Translations under genes and position numbers: made by a program
Shown here: positions 16,394 through 25,636 of the stretch, one piece after another
Numbering within the stretch: position 1 is the first letter of the stretch
Layout of the letters: each line of letters opens with the position of its first letter
The notes under the pieces: generated by a model
Told to the model about the DNA's origin: nothing
The model's database searches: none
The model's input: only the letters and a program-made list of their open reading frames with translations
Source: CAVYUC01 sp963816685
GTDB taxonomy: Bacteria; Bacteroidota; Bacteroidia; Bacteroidales; Prolixibacteraceae
Reading direction: 5' to 3'
NCBI GenBank assembly: GCA_963816685.1
Contig: CAWFMB010000010.1
Coordinates: 14,282-78,281 of the forward strand
Length of the DNA: 64,000 bases

Positions 16394-17401
16394 TTATTCC
16401 TGCCGGGTCCATTTTTGAAAGGAACCTGCATTTGTATTAAATGTTCCGATAACAAGCTCCTTTCCTTTGGCAGTGATAAAAAGACGTGATTCAGTATAAA
16501 CACCGCTTTCGTTTAAATCATGAATGACAAAACGGTTGTTCTTATTTTCCTTTTCTATATCTTTCCATTTATTGGTACCGACAGGAAAATTAATTTCGTC
16601 TGGAGTATCGGTTATTTTACCAAAAGACTGAGTAGAATCAACTTCTACCATCATACCATCCAATGCCGGATTGTTGCTTTTGGTCCTCTCCCAATCACCG
16701 GTTAATTCATAGTCCTCATCTTCGGGATATTGAAAATCCACTCTTTGCCACCGTTGAAATGAACCGGAACCTGAACTTTCAAAATTACCAATGATGAGTT
16801 CATTTCCATAGGCAATAATAAATATGGCAATACTATCCTGATAAGTTCCGTCAGTAAACAAATCGCTAAACACATATTCATGTTCTGAAACCTTAACCAG
16901 GTCTTTCCATTTAATATCTCCTGTTGAAAATGAAGAGCGGCTGGTTGTTATTTCGCCTTCAGTTTCTTCATTGTTTACAGTAACCTGCATTCCATTCAGT
17001 GAAGGATTATTGCTCTCCACTCTTTCCCAGGTTCCAATTATGCTGAATTCTTCAGGAACTGTAAGTGGCACCACTGTTATATAATTTTCTGAAGTTTTGT
17101 TATTTTCCGCAACTGCGCTTTTAACCGTCAGGCTTACATCAAACTCACCCTGCGTCGGATACTTAACCGAAGGGTTTTGCTCCGTTGAAGCAGCGGGTTC
17201 TCCCCCCTCAAAGCTCCAATTCCACGAAATAACTTCTCCTGTGGATTTATCTGTATATTGAACACGTTTTCCTTGTTCTACCGTTGTATTGTCGGACGAG
17301 AAATTTGCAGTTATCTGCGGAATGGGATCTTTATCATTTTTTGAACAACCGGAGATATAGAACAAAATCCCAATCAATAAAATCCTTAATGCTGTTTTCA
17401 T
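16394..17401 (-). CDS. PKD-domain lipoprotein with duplicated C-terminal module
   Basis: A 335-residue lipoprotein. The signal peptide ends in lipobox YISGC (MKTALRILLIGILFYISGC). Residues of about 30-112 are a PKD domain (TANFSSDNTTVEQGKRVQYTDKSTG, WNWSFEGGEPAASTEQNPSVKYPTQGEFDVSLTV). Two related modules of about 105 residues follow: IGTWERVESNNPSLNGMQVTVNNEE... and TGDWERTKSNNPALDGMMVEVDSTQ.... Each ends with ELIIGNFESSGSGSFQRW or ELVIGTFNTNAGSFQKW. Probably a surface or periplasmic adhesion or binding protein; no enzyme motif is seen. Confidence 0.88.
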   Translation of the reverse strand: MKTALRILLIGILFYISGCSKNDKDPIPQITANFSSDNTTVEQGKRVQYTDKSTGEVISWNWSFEGGEPAASTEQNPSVKYPTQGEFDVSLTVKSAVAENNKTSENYITVVPLTVPEEFSIIGTWERVESNNPSLNGMQVTVNNEETEGEITTSRSSFSTGDIKWKDLVKVSEHEYVFSDLFTDGTYQDSIAIFIIAYGNELIIGNFESSGSGSFQRWQRVDFQYPEDEDYELTGDWERTKSNNPALDGMMVEVDSTQSFGKITDTPDEINFPVGTNKWKDIEKENKNNRFVIHDLNESGVYTESRLFITAKGKELVIGTFNTNAGSFQKWTRQE

Positions 17402-17602
17402 GACTTGTTCCTTTTAATGAAGACTTTTTAACCAATAATGAGGAGTATACCAAAAGTATATTGTTTCAATACTGTTTGCACATCAATATTAAAACTTCGA
17501 TTTCAGATGATTGTTCATCAAATGACCTTATCCCTTCCTAGACCTAAGCAAAATTAATCTCTCCTGGTTTTTTAAACTGAAGCTCCATGTGGATCGATTT
17601 GC

Positions 17603-17848
17603 ATGGATTTCGCCTCCAAAAAATGTTTTGTAATGTTATTTTTATGGAATTCGTCTTCAAAAAATGTTTTGTTGACCAATTTCTGCGGAATTTGCCTCCA
17701 AAAAATGTTTTGTTGACATAGATTCATGGAATTCGCCTCCAAAAAATATTCTGTGGAGTTATTTCTGCCGATTTCGTCTCCATAAAATATATTGTGGAGC
17801 AATTTGCGTGGATTTCGTCTCCAAAAAATAATTTGATCTTGTTGTTTT
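17603..17848. repeat. Six-copy 41-bp tandem repeat array
   Basis: Six head-to-tail units start at 17603, 17644, 17685, 17726, 17767 and 17808, exactly 41 bases apart. The unit core is TGGATTTCGCCTCCAAAAAA followed by TGTTTTGT and a variable 10-12-base spacer. Copies differ by scattered substitutions (TTCGTCT, TTTGCCT, CATAAAAT) but no indels. Because 41 is not a multiple of 3, the array cannot encode one repeated peptide in a single frame; a minus-strand 76-codon frame through it is incidental. The surrounding 17402-17932 gap holds nothing else recognisable. Confidence 0.9.
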
Positions 17849-17932
17849 AAAAAACGAGTTCAAAAAAGCCTGCAGTAATAAACATTTACATGACTGCCCA
17901 ATTCAACATTTACTGCGACTGATCACTGCCAA

Positions 17933-19324
17933 CTATTCTCCAACCATTTTCTTCGGATCGACCCACTTGTCGAAATCTTCTTCATTTACATAGCCCAGTG
18001 AAAGTGCGGCTTCTTTCAGGGTGCTGCCTTCCTTGTGGGCTTTTTTGGCAATTTCAGCAGCCTTATTATATCCAATATGTGTATTCAGTGCGGTTACCAG
18101 CATCAGCGAATTGTTCAGGTGTTGTTGAATCACAGGCTTGTTGGCTTCAATGCCTTCCACACAATTTTCACTGAAACTCATGCAGGCATCGCCAATAAGG
18201 CGGGCGCTCTGAAGTACGTTATATGCAATTACCGGCTTAAACACATTCAGTTCGAACTGGCCATTGCTGCCACCAATACCAACTGTCACATCATTCCCCA
18301 TTACCTGTGCGGCAACCATGGTCAGTGCTTCGGCCTGTGTCGGGTTTACCTTTCCGGGCATAATACTTGAACCCGGTTCATTTGCCGGAAGCTGAATTTC
18401 GCCAATCCCGCACCTCGGGCCACTGCCCAGCATCCGGATATCGTTCCCTATTTTCATCAGACTGATTGCCAGCCGTCGTAATGCGCTGCTCAATTCCACC
18501 ATTGCATCGTGTGCAGCCAGCGCTTCAAATTTATTTGGCGCCGAAACAAATGGATACCGGGTCAGCTTTGCTATTTTTTCGGCAACAGCTTCCGCATAAC
18601 CTTTTGGTGTATTCAAACCCGTTCCCACAGCTGTTCCGCCCAAAGCCAGTTCGCCCACCATTTCCACTGCATTTGTAACCGCACGCAATCCATTATCAAG
18701 TTGCTGCACATATCCGCTGAATTCCTGCCCAAGTGTTAGTGGTGTGGCATCCATAAAATGTGTTCGTCCGGTTTTCACGATGTCTCTGAATTCATCGGCT
18801 TTTGCCGCCAGGGCATCGCGTAATTTTTTGACACCTGTCATTGTGCATTCACGGGTAAGTTTATATGCGGCAATGTGCATAGCTGTGGGGAATGTATCAT
18901 TGCTGCTCTGGCTTTTGTTTACATCATCGTTTGGGTGAATCACCTTTTTTTCATCGCTGAGTTGGCCTCCGTTTAAAACATGTGCGCGGTTGGCAATCAC
19001 TTCATTAACATTCATGTTGCTCTGTGTGCCGCTGCCGGTTTGCCAGATAACCAGCGGAAACTGGTCATCGTGTTGCCCGTCGAGGATTTCGTCGCAGACA
19101 TCCGCTATGAGTTTTGACTTTTTCATTGGAAATACGCCCAAATCCTGATTGGTAAATGCAGCCGCCTTTTTCAGGTAGGCAAATGCATGAATAATTTCCT
19201 TTGGCATACTTGCCTCAGGCCCGATTCTGAAATTGCTTCGGCTCCGCTCAGTTTGTGCCCCCCAGTATTTATTTAAAGGAACTTTTACTTCTCCCAGTGT
19301 ATCTTTTTCAATTCTGTAATCCAT
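17933..19324 (-). CDS. fumC: Fumarate hydratase class II
   Basis: A 463-residue cytoplasmic TCA-cycle enzyme that interconverts fumarate and malate. The frame opens upstream, but the ATG at 19324 gives the family N-terminus MDYRIEKDTLGEVKVPLNKYWGAQT. Signatures are SNDTFPTAMHIAAY, KTGRTHFMDATPLTLGQEFSG and GSSIMPGKVNPTQAEA, the superfamily signature that contains the catalytic Ser. The C-terminal FumC domain is present (LVTALNTHIGYNKAAEIAKKAHKEG...). Length is normal for the class II, iron-independent type. Monocistronic on the minus strand. Confidence 0.97.
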   Translation of the reverse strand: MDYRIEKDTLGEVKVPLNKYWGAQTERSRSNFRIGPEASMPKEIIHAFAYLKKAAAFTNQDLGVFPMKKSKLIADVCDEILDGQHDDQFPLVIWQTGSGTQSNMNVNEVIANRAHVLNGGQLSDEKKVIHPNDDVNKSQSSNDTFPTAMHIAAYKLTRECTMTGVKKLRDALAAKADEFRDIVKTGRTHFMDATPLTLGQEFSGYVQQLDNGLRAVTNAVEMVGELALGGTAVGTGLNTPKGYAEAVAEKIAKLTRYPFVSAPNKFEALAAHDAMVELSSALRRLAISLMKIGNDIRMLGSGPRCGIGEIQLPANEPGSSIMPGKVNPTQAEALTMVAAQVMGNDVTVGIGGSNGQFELNVFKPVIAYNVLQSARLIGDACMSFSENCVEGIEANKPVIQQHLNNSLMLVTALNTHIGYNKAAEIAKKAHKEGSTLKEAALSLGYVNEEDFDKWVDPKKMVGE

Positions 19325-19434
19325 AATCCTGTTTTTTGAAATTCGTTGTACTATTTCCAACTCCTTCAAAATTACAAGGAAAACAGGAGGAATCAAAAGG
19401 ATAAAAAAGGTGATTTTCTAATCGCCAATCCTGT

Positions 19435-21588
19435 TCATTTTATTTCTGAAATTTCAAATACATTACTGCTCAATCCCATGAAACTGCGGATGTTTAAACC
19501 AATTTTCATAAGGTAATCGCCGGAAAATTCATGGTCCGGTTGTCGGTAACCACTGCGCCCTGGCATTATATTAATTTCTTTTACCTGATAGGTTTTATCC
19601 GGGTTGAGGCCCTGCAGTTTTACCGGATTGGTTATATTTTCGCGATATGCATCAAGTGTATAGCAAAATAATACTGCTTTTCCCTTTGAATCGTTAACAT
19701 ACATTAACGCTGCACGGCTTTCTTCATACGGTGAAACCAGCCGGTACATGTCACCATGCCAGATGACATCGTCCAGCCGTTCGTAATCTTTTAATGCCTG
19801 CTGACTGAAAGCCAGTTCATCGTCGTTCATTTCCTCCACACGAATGTCGTAGCCCATTTTTCCCATCATTGCAACATCGGTTTTAAACTTCAGCGACTGG
19901 GCACCCATGGATGTAATGTGGTTATCGATGGTATTGGCAGGAAAAAAGAAGGAATACCCCCACTGAATGTAAATGCGGTTGACCGGGTCGGTATTGTCGC
20001 TTGCCCAGAATTCGGTAAAATATTTCAGCGCACCGTAATCCGTACGTCCGCCACCACCCGAGCATAACATGATGGGCAGGTCAGGATATTTTTGGCGCAA
20101 ATCTTCCATTACTTTGTAAAATCCTTTCACGTAATCAATGTACAGGTGCGACTGGTTTTTTCCGAGGTACTGCGAATATTCATTGGTCATTTCACGGTTG
20201 CAGTCCCATTTTATAAAACCAATTTCAGGAAATTCCGTCAGCATTTCGTCTACCAAATGAAATACAAACTGCTGCACTTCCGGATTGGCCATATCGAGCA
20301 CCAACTGGTTTCGCGAATAATGTTCCGGCCGGTTGGGCAATTTTAAAATCCATTCAGGATGATTTTCATACAATTCGCTTTTGGGATTCACCATTTCAGG
20401 TTCAATCCAAATGCCGAATTTAATTCCTTTTTCTTCTGCTTTTTCAACAAGATAGCCAATTCCATGCGGCAGCTTTTCCTTGTTGGGTTGCCAGTCACCC
20501 AGTCCGGCGCGGTCGTTATTCCGCGGGAATTTGTTTCCAAACCAGCCATCATCGAGCAGGAATACATCAACACCCAGTTTTTTGGCGCCGTCAAACAATT
20601 CCACCAGCCGGTCTTCATCAAAATCGAAATAAGTGGCTTCCCAGTTATTCAAAAGCGTCATGCGCTCACCCTGGCCATTCAGCACCCGGTATTTGCGCGC
20701 CCAATTGTGAAGGTTGCGGCTGGCTTGTCCTTTTCCGCTATTCGAAAACGTAAAAATGAATTCCGGCGTTTTGAAAACCTCCCCCGGCTGCAAATGGTAT
20801 TCCGACGCATAAGGATTCATTCCTGCTACCATGCTAAGTTCATTCAGTTGGTTGAGTTCAAAAACAAACTGAAAGTTCCCTGTCCATGCCAGTGTTCCGG
20901 CCATTACGTCCCCTTCGGTTTCGGAGGAAGGTTCGTTCAGTGATATAAAAAACATCGGCGCCTCGAATTTATTGGCGCGTGTACCCAGTTTGCTGTCGAT
21001 AATTTTAATTCCGCTGGTAAGCTGGCTTTCCTGCATCATCATTTCCTTTGCCCAGTCGCCATGAAATTGCGTGAGCCAGTAATCCCGTGCATTAAAATGC
21101 AGCATGGAGGAGGCAAAGTTGGTCATCAGCACCGGCTCTTTTTCCTTATGGCTGATTTCCGTCCAGGTTTCTATTACATCTTCATTGTAAAATGTTTTAA
21201 AAAATAACTTTACCTGCACCGGATACTGGTCGTCTTTCAGATTAATGACAGTTGTTTTTACATTATCGCTCTCCGTTTTTTGTTCTGTTTTGTCGAATTT
21301 CAATGACAACGAAGGATTGCCGTCATTATGCAATATGCGAACGGCCGGTTCATTCAGGTTGTCCATCCCTGCGGGCACATATGCTTCATTACCCGACAGG
21401 TTTTTATATTCCTCCGGATGCATTAGTTTCTGCCCCCAATAAACCTGTACCAGTTTATCCTGATTGTTGGATTTAAAAACGAGCGCTGTATTTTGTGTTT
21501 CAATGATGATGGGATTTTCCTGTGTAAACCCTGATACACTGCTAATAAGAAAAATCAGCAAGCTGCAAACGATTTTGATTAAATTCAT
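19435..21588 (-). CDS. Glycoside hydrolase family 36 alpha-galactosidase
   Basis: A 717-residue exported retaining alpha-galactosidase. The signal peptide is MNLIKIVCSLLIFLISSVSGFTQ. An N-terminal beta-supersandwich (residues about 25-300) precedes the TIM barrel, which starts NNWEATYFDFDE. VFLLDDGWFG is the substrate-binding DDGW motif. The nucleophile is Asp462 in FIKWDCNR and the acid/base is Asp531 in FWASDNTDP. CSGGGGRTDYGAL and a C-terminal beta-sandwich complete the GH36 architecture. It probably acts on raffinose-type or galactomannan oligosaccharides in the periplasm; specificity is inferred. No transporter pair adjoins it. Confidence 0.95.
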   Translation of the reverse strand: MNLIKIVCSLLIFLISSVSGFTQENPIIIETQNTALVFKSNNQDKLVQVYWGQKLMHPEEYKNLSGNEAYVPAGMDNLNEPAVRILHNDGNPSLSLKFDKTEQKTESDNVKTTVINLKDDQYPVQVKLFFKTFYNEDVIETWTEISHKEKEPVLMTNFASSMLHFNARDYWLTQFHGDWAKEMMMQESQLTSGIKIIDSKLGTRANKFEAPMFFISLNEPSSETEGDVMAGTLAWTGNFQFVFELNQLNELSMVAGMNPYASEYHLQPGEVFKTPEFIFTFSNSGKGQASRNLHNWARKYRVLNGQGERMTLLNNWEATYFDFDEDRLVELFDGAKKLGVDVFLLDDGWFGNKFPRNNDRAGLGDWQPNKEKLPHGIGYLVEKAEEKGIKFGIWIEPEMVNPKSELYENHPEWILKLPNRPEHYSRNQLVLDMANPEVQQFVFHLVDEMLTEFPEIGFIKWDCNREMTNEYSQYLGKNQSHLYIDYVKGFYKVMEDLRQKYPDLPIMLCSGGGGRTDYGALKYFTEFWASDNTDPVNRIYIQWGYSFFFPANTIDNHITSMGAQSLKFKTDVAMMGKMGYDIRVEEMNDDELAFSQQALKDYERLDDVIWHGDMYRLVSPYEESRAALMYVNDSKGKAVLFCYTLDAYRENITNPVKLQGLNPDKTYQVKEINIMPGRSGYRQPDHEFSGDYLMKIGLNIRSFMGLSSNVFEISEIK

Positions 21589-21708
21589 GCTGTTTTATTT
21601 ACTTTTTATGAATGAATACATTTTACGGAAATTGGATTTCTCCGTATAAAGATTGCAATAATAGCGCAATTCTGTGGGATTTTCGCCTGTAAAAATTGTA
21701 TAAACTTT

Positions 21709-21716
21709 TATTTTTG
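21709..21716 (+). promoter_or_regulatory. Candidate -7 promoter box (TATTTTTG)
   Basis: TATTTTTG matches the TAnnTTTG consensus 16 bases upstream of the ATG at 21732 and is identical to the box before the TPR gene at 14407. No convincing -33 box at the expected distance. Confidence 0.3.
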
Positions 21717-21731
21717 CTAAAAAACCAAATC

Positions 21732-22100
21732 ATGGAAACAATACTAACCAAAACCTTCATTTCGGGAGTTCTTAGCTTACTGATAATCTTAAGTGGAATC
21801 TGGCTGAGGAAATCAGGCGAACCCTATCAAACTTTAATTTTCACACTGCACAAACTGGCCGTTGTTGCAGTTACTGTGTTTGTGATTTTAATTTATACCG
21901 GTCATTTTACTCTGATTCGATTTTCCGGTTGGGGATTGCTTCTCTTTATCGTTTCCGATTTGCTATTTATAGCTGCATTTACAACCGGCGCACTTCTCAG
22001 TTTCGATAAAACAACCTCCTATAAATTAAAAATAGTACACCGTGTTTTATCGTGGCTTACCGTTTTGTTGATTCCGATGATTTGGGTGTATTGTCATTGA
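21732..22100 (+). CDS. Small four-helix integral membrane protein of unknown function
   Basis: A 122-residue protein. The frame is open from 21696, but the ATG at 21732 gives METILTKTFISGVLSLLIILSGIW and follows a promoter-like box. Four hydrophobic segments are visible: residues about 7-25, 38-55, 64-88 and 101-119. Conserved-looking histidines in LHKLAVV and VHRVLSW sit near membrane faces, reminiscent of small cytochrome-like or DUF membrane proteins, but no family can be named. It stands alone between the GH36 gene (divergent) and a decayed toxin-antitoxin locus. Confidence 0.7.
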   Translation: METILTKTFISGVLSLLIILSGIWLRKSGEPYQTLIFTLHKLAVVAVTVFVILIYTGHFTLIRFSGWGLLLFIVSDLLFIAAFTTGALLSFDKTTSYKLKIVHRVLSWLTVLLIPMIWVYCH

Positions 22101-22129
22101 AACAGGGAAATTTCAAGAATTTATTAAAA

Positions 22130-22400
22130 TCAGTAAACTTCATTGTGTGTTCCTAAATCAACGAGAACGGCTTTTTTAGGTTTATCTTTTGTGAAATAAA
22201 ATACCACACGTATATCATAATCAACCGCAAAACTCCATAATCCTTTTAATTTACCTGATAATTTATAAGTTTTTAAATCTTGCGTCGAATGGATCTTCTA
22301 TGAATAATGCAAGTTTATCCCAAAACTGGATTTCAATGTCACTTCCTTTGTTTTTTTTCCTGAATGCTTTTTTAAATGTCGTACTGAAAGCAACTTCCAT
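22130..22400 (-). pseudogene. Frameshifted RelE/ParE-type toxin gene (locus 1)
   Basis: From the ATG at 22400 on the minus strand the frame reads MEVAFSTTFKKAFRKKNKGS...WDKLALFIEDPFDA, then stops early. A shift near 22275-22285 restores TQDLKTYKLSGKLKGLWSF and then AVDYDIRVVFYFTKDKPKKA, ending VLVDLGTHNEVY before TGA at 22132-22130. The joined product of about 88 residues has the YafQ/RelE-family layout (DPF...LKTYKLSGKLKG.WSF.VDYDIRVVF). The gene start overlaps the antitoxin stop as TAATG. A single one-base shift disables it; there are no other stops. Confidence 0.75.
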
Positions 22401-22605
22401 TAAAGCATTTTTTTCAGATTATTAATGTCCGAAGTAAAATGAAGTTCATCTGATTTATGCTCTTCCTTTGATTTATTGAAACTGACATATATTTCATTTC
22501 GTTTTTCTTCTGCAATATTATGTTCCAGAGATTTTTTAATTCCATTTTATCCGAAAGTGGCAAATTGTAAATTTTCTCCACCATTTCACTAAACCGATAT
22601 TCCAT
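22400..22605 (-). pseudogene. Frameshifted antitoxin gene (locus 1)
   Basis: From the ATG at 22605 the minus strand reads MEYRFSEMVEKIYNLPLSDK and MELKN. A one-base shift around 22525-22535 is then needed to recover LEHNIAEEKRNEIYVSFNKS and KEEHKSDELHFTSDINNLKKML, ending at TAA 22402-22400. The original frame runs on as a 63-codon nonsense tail. The TAA overlaps the toxin ATG (TAATG), typical of coupled type II operons. The antitoxin is about 68 residues when repaired. Bases 22606-22842 upstream show no further gene. Confidence 0.7.
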
Positions 22606-22842
22606 AACATTTTAGAATTGATTTAAACAAAGATAATGATTTTTCCTCCAATTTTAATTTTGGAAATACAGGAGTCAGATTTAAATTTTTGCCATGTTTA
22701 ACCAAATCCCATAAAATTCCTTTTCCGCCCGTTCCTAAATATTAACGGTTCATGCATCTGCTATCACTATCGGTCATTCTTTTTTTTCATACCAAATTAA
22801 TCAGTCTGATATTTGAACCAAACAATGACAACAATAATAACT

Positions 22843-24978
22843 ATGAAAACAGTGAAAACAATTTTATTCCTCCTGTTTCAATCGCTGATATTGGTTAGTC
22901 AGGCACAGGTAAGAATATCAGGACATGTTTTTACTCCAAAAGGAGAACCACTCGGCGGGGTAAATGTATTCATCCAGGGAAGTTATGATGGCAGCACCAC
23001 CGATAGCCTTGGACTTTTTAATTTTAAAACAGAGGAACCCGGGAATCAAACATTAGTTGCAAGTTATGTCGGTTTTGAAACCCAGGCGATGGAACTGAAC
23101 CTTGAATCTGATATTTCAGATTTGAAGATTATAATGAAGGAGGCAGCCAGCGAATTGGATGAAGTGGTAATTAATGCCGGAGCGTTTGAGGCCAGTGACA
23201 AAAAGAAGTCGGTAATTCTTAAACCGTTGGATGTAGCGCTGACTGCCGGTGCCAACGGCGATATTTTCGGCGCTTTCGGAACATTGCCTGGCTCCCACCG
23301 TGTGGGCGAAGAAGGTCGCCTCTTTGTTCGTGGCGGCGAAAGCTACGAAACCAAAACTTTCATGGATGGCATGTTAATCAATTCTCCCTATTTTTCAAAA
23401 ATGCCGGATTTACCTACCAGGGGACGTTATTCCCCTCTGCTTTTTAATGGTGCAGTTTTCAGCACCGGCGGATATTCAGCTGAATACGGACAGGCGCTTT
23501 CGTCGATTGTGGCGCTGAATACAGTTGCCCTTGAAGCAGAAGACAAATCAAGTATTTCAGTAATGTCTGTTGGCTTTCAGGGTTCACATTCCGAGAGGTG
23601 GGAAAACAGCTCACTTGCCTTAACCGGTGAATACCTGCATACCGGGCTGAGTAATAAACTCTTTCAGCAAAACATACAATGGTTGAGAGAACCGGTGATT
23701 ACAGGTTCAACATTCATGTTCAGGCACAAAACCAGTGAAACCGGAATGATAAAATCATTTGGTAGCTTCAGCTATAATTCAAGCAGTATGCTATACAATA
23801 ATTTCGGGGAATCATCTTTTGAAAATGTTGATTTGAAAAACAATAATATCTATTTCAACACTACTTACAACGAACAATTAAGCACCGACTGGATGTTAAA
23901 CAGCGGAATCGCCTTTAATACGGATGGTGAAAATACTTTATTGGGTGAAAATCAAATCTCCACAAAAAGAAAAAGCTCGCAGGTAAAAACTACTTTCACC
24001 AACACCACTTTCAAAAAAGTAACTACAAAACTTGGCAGCGATTTTATTTATTATGATTATGCACAGGAAATCAATATGAACGGCGAATTTAAATTACCAT
24101 TTAGTAACCGGCAGTTTTCAGTTTTTGCTGAATCGGAAGCCAAAATAACTCCTGACCTTGCACTGCGTGCCGGTGTGCGGGCAGAGCGCAGTTCACTGAT
24201 ACAAAAAACAAATGTCATGCCCCGGTTATCGGCAGCAGTTAAAACAGGTAAAAGCAGCCAGCTTTCTGCAGCTTACGGAAATTTTGTACAGAACCCTGAA
24301 GATGACTACCTGAAATTCACCACAGCACTGGCACCCGAAAAATCGACTCACTCCATTTTGACCTGGCAATATAAAAAGGGGACAAAAACCCTGCGAATTG
24401 AAGCATACAATAAAAACTATTCGGATTTGGTGAAATTTGAAGAAGAATTCTCAATGGAACCGGGAAATTATAATAATCTGGGTAGCGGGTATTCCCGCGG
24501 ACTGGATATATTCTGGCGCAATCAGCAGGAATTTGGAAAAAGCGATTACTGGATTTCCTACTCGTGGAACGATTCAAAACGAAATTACCGTGACTACCAA
24601 ATACAAGCCACACCACATTATGTTTCGAAACATAATTTATCAATAGTATATAAAAAATTCTTTCCAAAAATCAGTTCGTTCATTTCTACCACTTATTCAT
24701 TTGCAAGCGGCCGGCCGTATTTCAATCCAAACAATCCGGTTTTTATGTCTGACCATACAAAACCATATAATGATTTTAGTATGGGATTCACACATATTAT
24801 GTACCTTTTCAATACGCAATCAGTCGTTCACCTGATTGTGAACAATGTTTTTGGTTTCAACAACATATATGGTTATCATTTTAATGAATTGCCCAATAAT
24901 CAGGGAGTTTATGAAGCCGAAGCCATTACACCACCATCAAAACGGATGGCTGTTATTTTGATATCATTTCAATTATAA
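22843..24978 (+). CDS. TonB-dependent receptor with N-terminal carboxypeptidase-like domain
   Basis: A 711-residue outer-membrane receptor. Of several possible starts (TTG 22813, ATG 22825), the ATG at 22843 gives the cleanest signal peptide, MKTVKTILFLLFQSLILVSQAQ. A CarboxypepD_reg-like domain follows (ISGHVFTPKGEPLGGVNVFIQGSYDG...TDSLGLF), then a plug (AFGTLPGSHRVGEEGRLFVRGGESYETKTFMDGM, FNGAVFSTGGYSAEYGQALSS) and a 22-strand barrel ending VILISFQL. It is shorter than SusC proteins and lacks a SusD partner, so it more likely imports a small chelate or cofactor than a glycan. It is followed 20 bases later by a TPR-like exported protein, probably in the same operon. Confidence 0.92.
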   Translation: MKTVKTILFLLFQSLILVSQAQVRISGHVFTPKGEPLGGVNVFIQGSYDGSTTDSLGLFNFKTEEPGNQTLVASYVGFETQAMELNLESDISDLKIIMKEAASELDEVVINAGAFEASDKKKSVILKPLDVALTAGANGDIFGAFGTLPGSHRVGEEGRLFVRGGESYETKTFMDGMLINSPYFSKMPDLPTRGRYSPLLFNGAVFSTGGYSAEYGQALSSIVALNTVALEAEDKSSISVMSVGFQGSHSERWENSSLALTGEYLHTGLSNKLFQQNIQWLREPVITGSTFMFRHKTSETGMIKSFGSFSYNSSSMLYNNFGESSFENVDLKNNNIYFNTTYNEQLSTDWMLNSGIAFNTDGENTLLGENQISTKRKSSQVKTTFTNTTFKKVTTKLGSDFIYYDYAQEINMNGEFKLPFSNRQFSVFAESEAKITPDLALRAGVRAERSSLIQKTNVMPRLSAAVKTGKSSQLSAAYGNFVQNPEDDYLKFTTALAPEKSTHSILTWQYKKGTKTLRIEAYNKNYSDLVKFEEEFSMEPGNYNNLGSGYSRGLDIFWRNQQEFGKSDYWISYSWNDSKRNYRDYQIQATPHYVSKHNLSIVYKKFFPKISSFISTTYSFASGRPYFNPNNPVFMSDHTKPYNDFSMGFTHIMYLFNTQSVVHLIVNNVFGFNNIYGYHFNELPNNQGVYEAEAITPPSKRMAVILISFQL

Positions 24979-24998
24979 ACGATAAAAAACTCAACATC

Positions 24999-25631
24999 AT
25001 GAAAACATTAATTACACTAATTATTTCGATCACAATTTTGACTTCTGCCGGCGCCCAAAACAGATATGAAAATGCAATGCAGAGCACTATCGAAAAGCTG
25101 AACAATTCTGCAACAGTGGATGATTTCCAGAATGCTGCCAATACTTTTGAACGTATTGGAACAACAGAAAAAGAGGAGTGGCTGCCACAATATTACGCTG
25201 CTTATTCATACATCATTATGAGTTTTTTTATTCCGGAAGCTGAAAAAAAAGATGCTTATACAGATAAAGCTCAACAATTTCTTGATAGTGCATTTAAATT
25301 GGCACCGAATGAATCGGAACTTTTCGCGTTGCAGGCTTTTTTGTATCCCGCAAAAATAGTTGTCGATCCAATGAACCGCGGAATGATGTACATAGAATCG
25401 CTCAACAGCGCAATAGAAAAATCTATAGCACTGAACCCTGAAAATCCGCGGCCATACTACCTGCGTGCTGTAACGGTACTTAATATGCCTCCTGAATTTG
25501 GTGGGGGTGCCGAAGCTGCAAAACCACTTCTTGAAAAAGCGAAAGAAAAATTCGATAGTTTTCAACCTGAATCTTCCATCTGGCCAAATTGGGGGAAAGA
25601 GCAAACCGAACAGGAATTGAATAAATTGTAA
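24999..25631 (+). CDS. Exported TPR-like protein paired with the TonB receptor
   Basis: A 210-residue protein with a signal peptide MKTLITLIISITILTSAGAQ. The rest is helical with TPR-like spacing (AAYSYIIMSFF..., AQQFLDSAFKLAPNESELFALQAFLYP, LNSAIEKSIALNPENPRPYYLRAVTVL). The block MPPEFGGGAEAAKPLLEKAKEKF is highly conserved-looking. Such small TPR proteins often follow TonB receptors in Bacteroidota. The gap of 20 bases after the receptor stop suggests co-transcription; a role as periplasmic accessory to the receptor is inferred. Confidence 0.8.
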   Translation: MKTLITLIISITILTSAGAQNRYENAMQSTIEKLNNSATVDDFQNAANTFERIGTTEKEEWLPQYYAAYSYIIMSFFIPEAEKKDAYTDKAQQFLDSAFKLAPNESELFALQAFLYPAKIVVDPMNRGMMYIESLNSAIEKSIALNPENPRPYYLRAVTVLNMPPEFGGGAEAAKPLLEKAKEKFDSFQPESSIWPNWGKEQTEQELNKL

Positions 25632-25636
25632 AAAAG

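Noticed and set aside
17572..17802. 76-codon minus-strand frame across the 41-bp array
   Set aside because: A 41-bp period cannot keep one repeated peptide in frame; the frame is an accident of low stop-codon density.
17603..17848. CRISPR array
   Set aside because: The whole unit is repeated with substitutions throughout, there are no unique 30-bp spacers and no cas genes.
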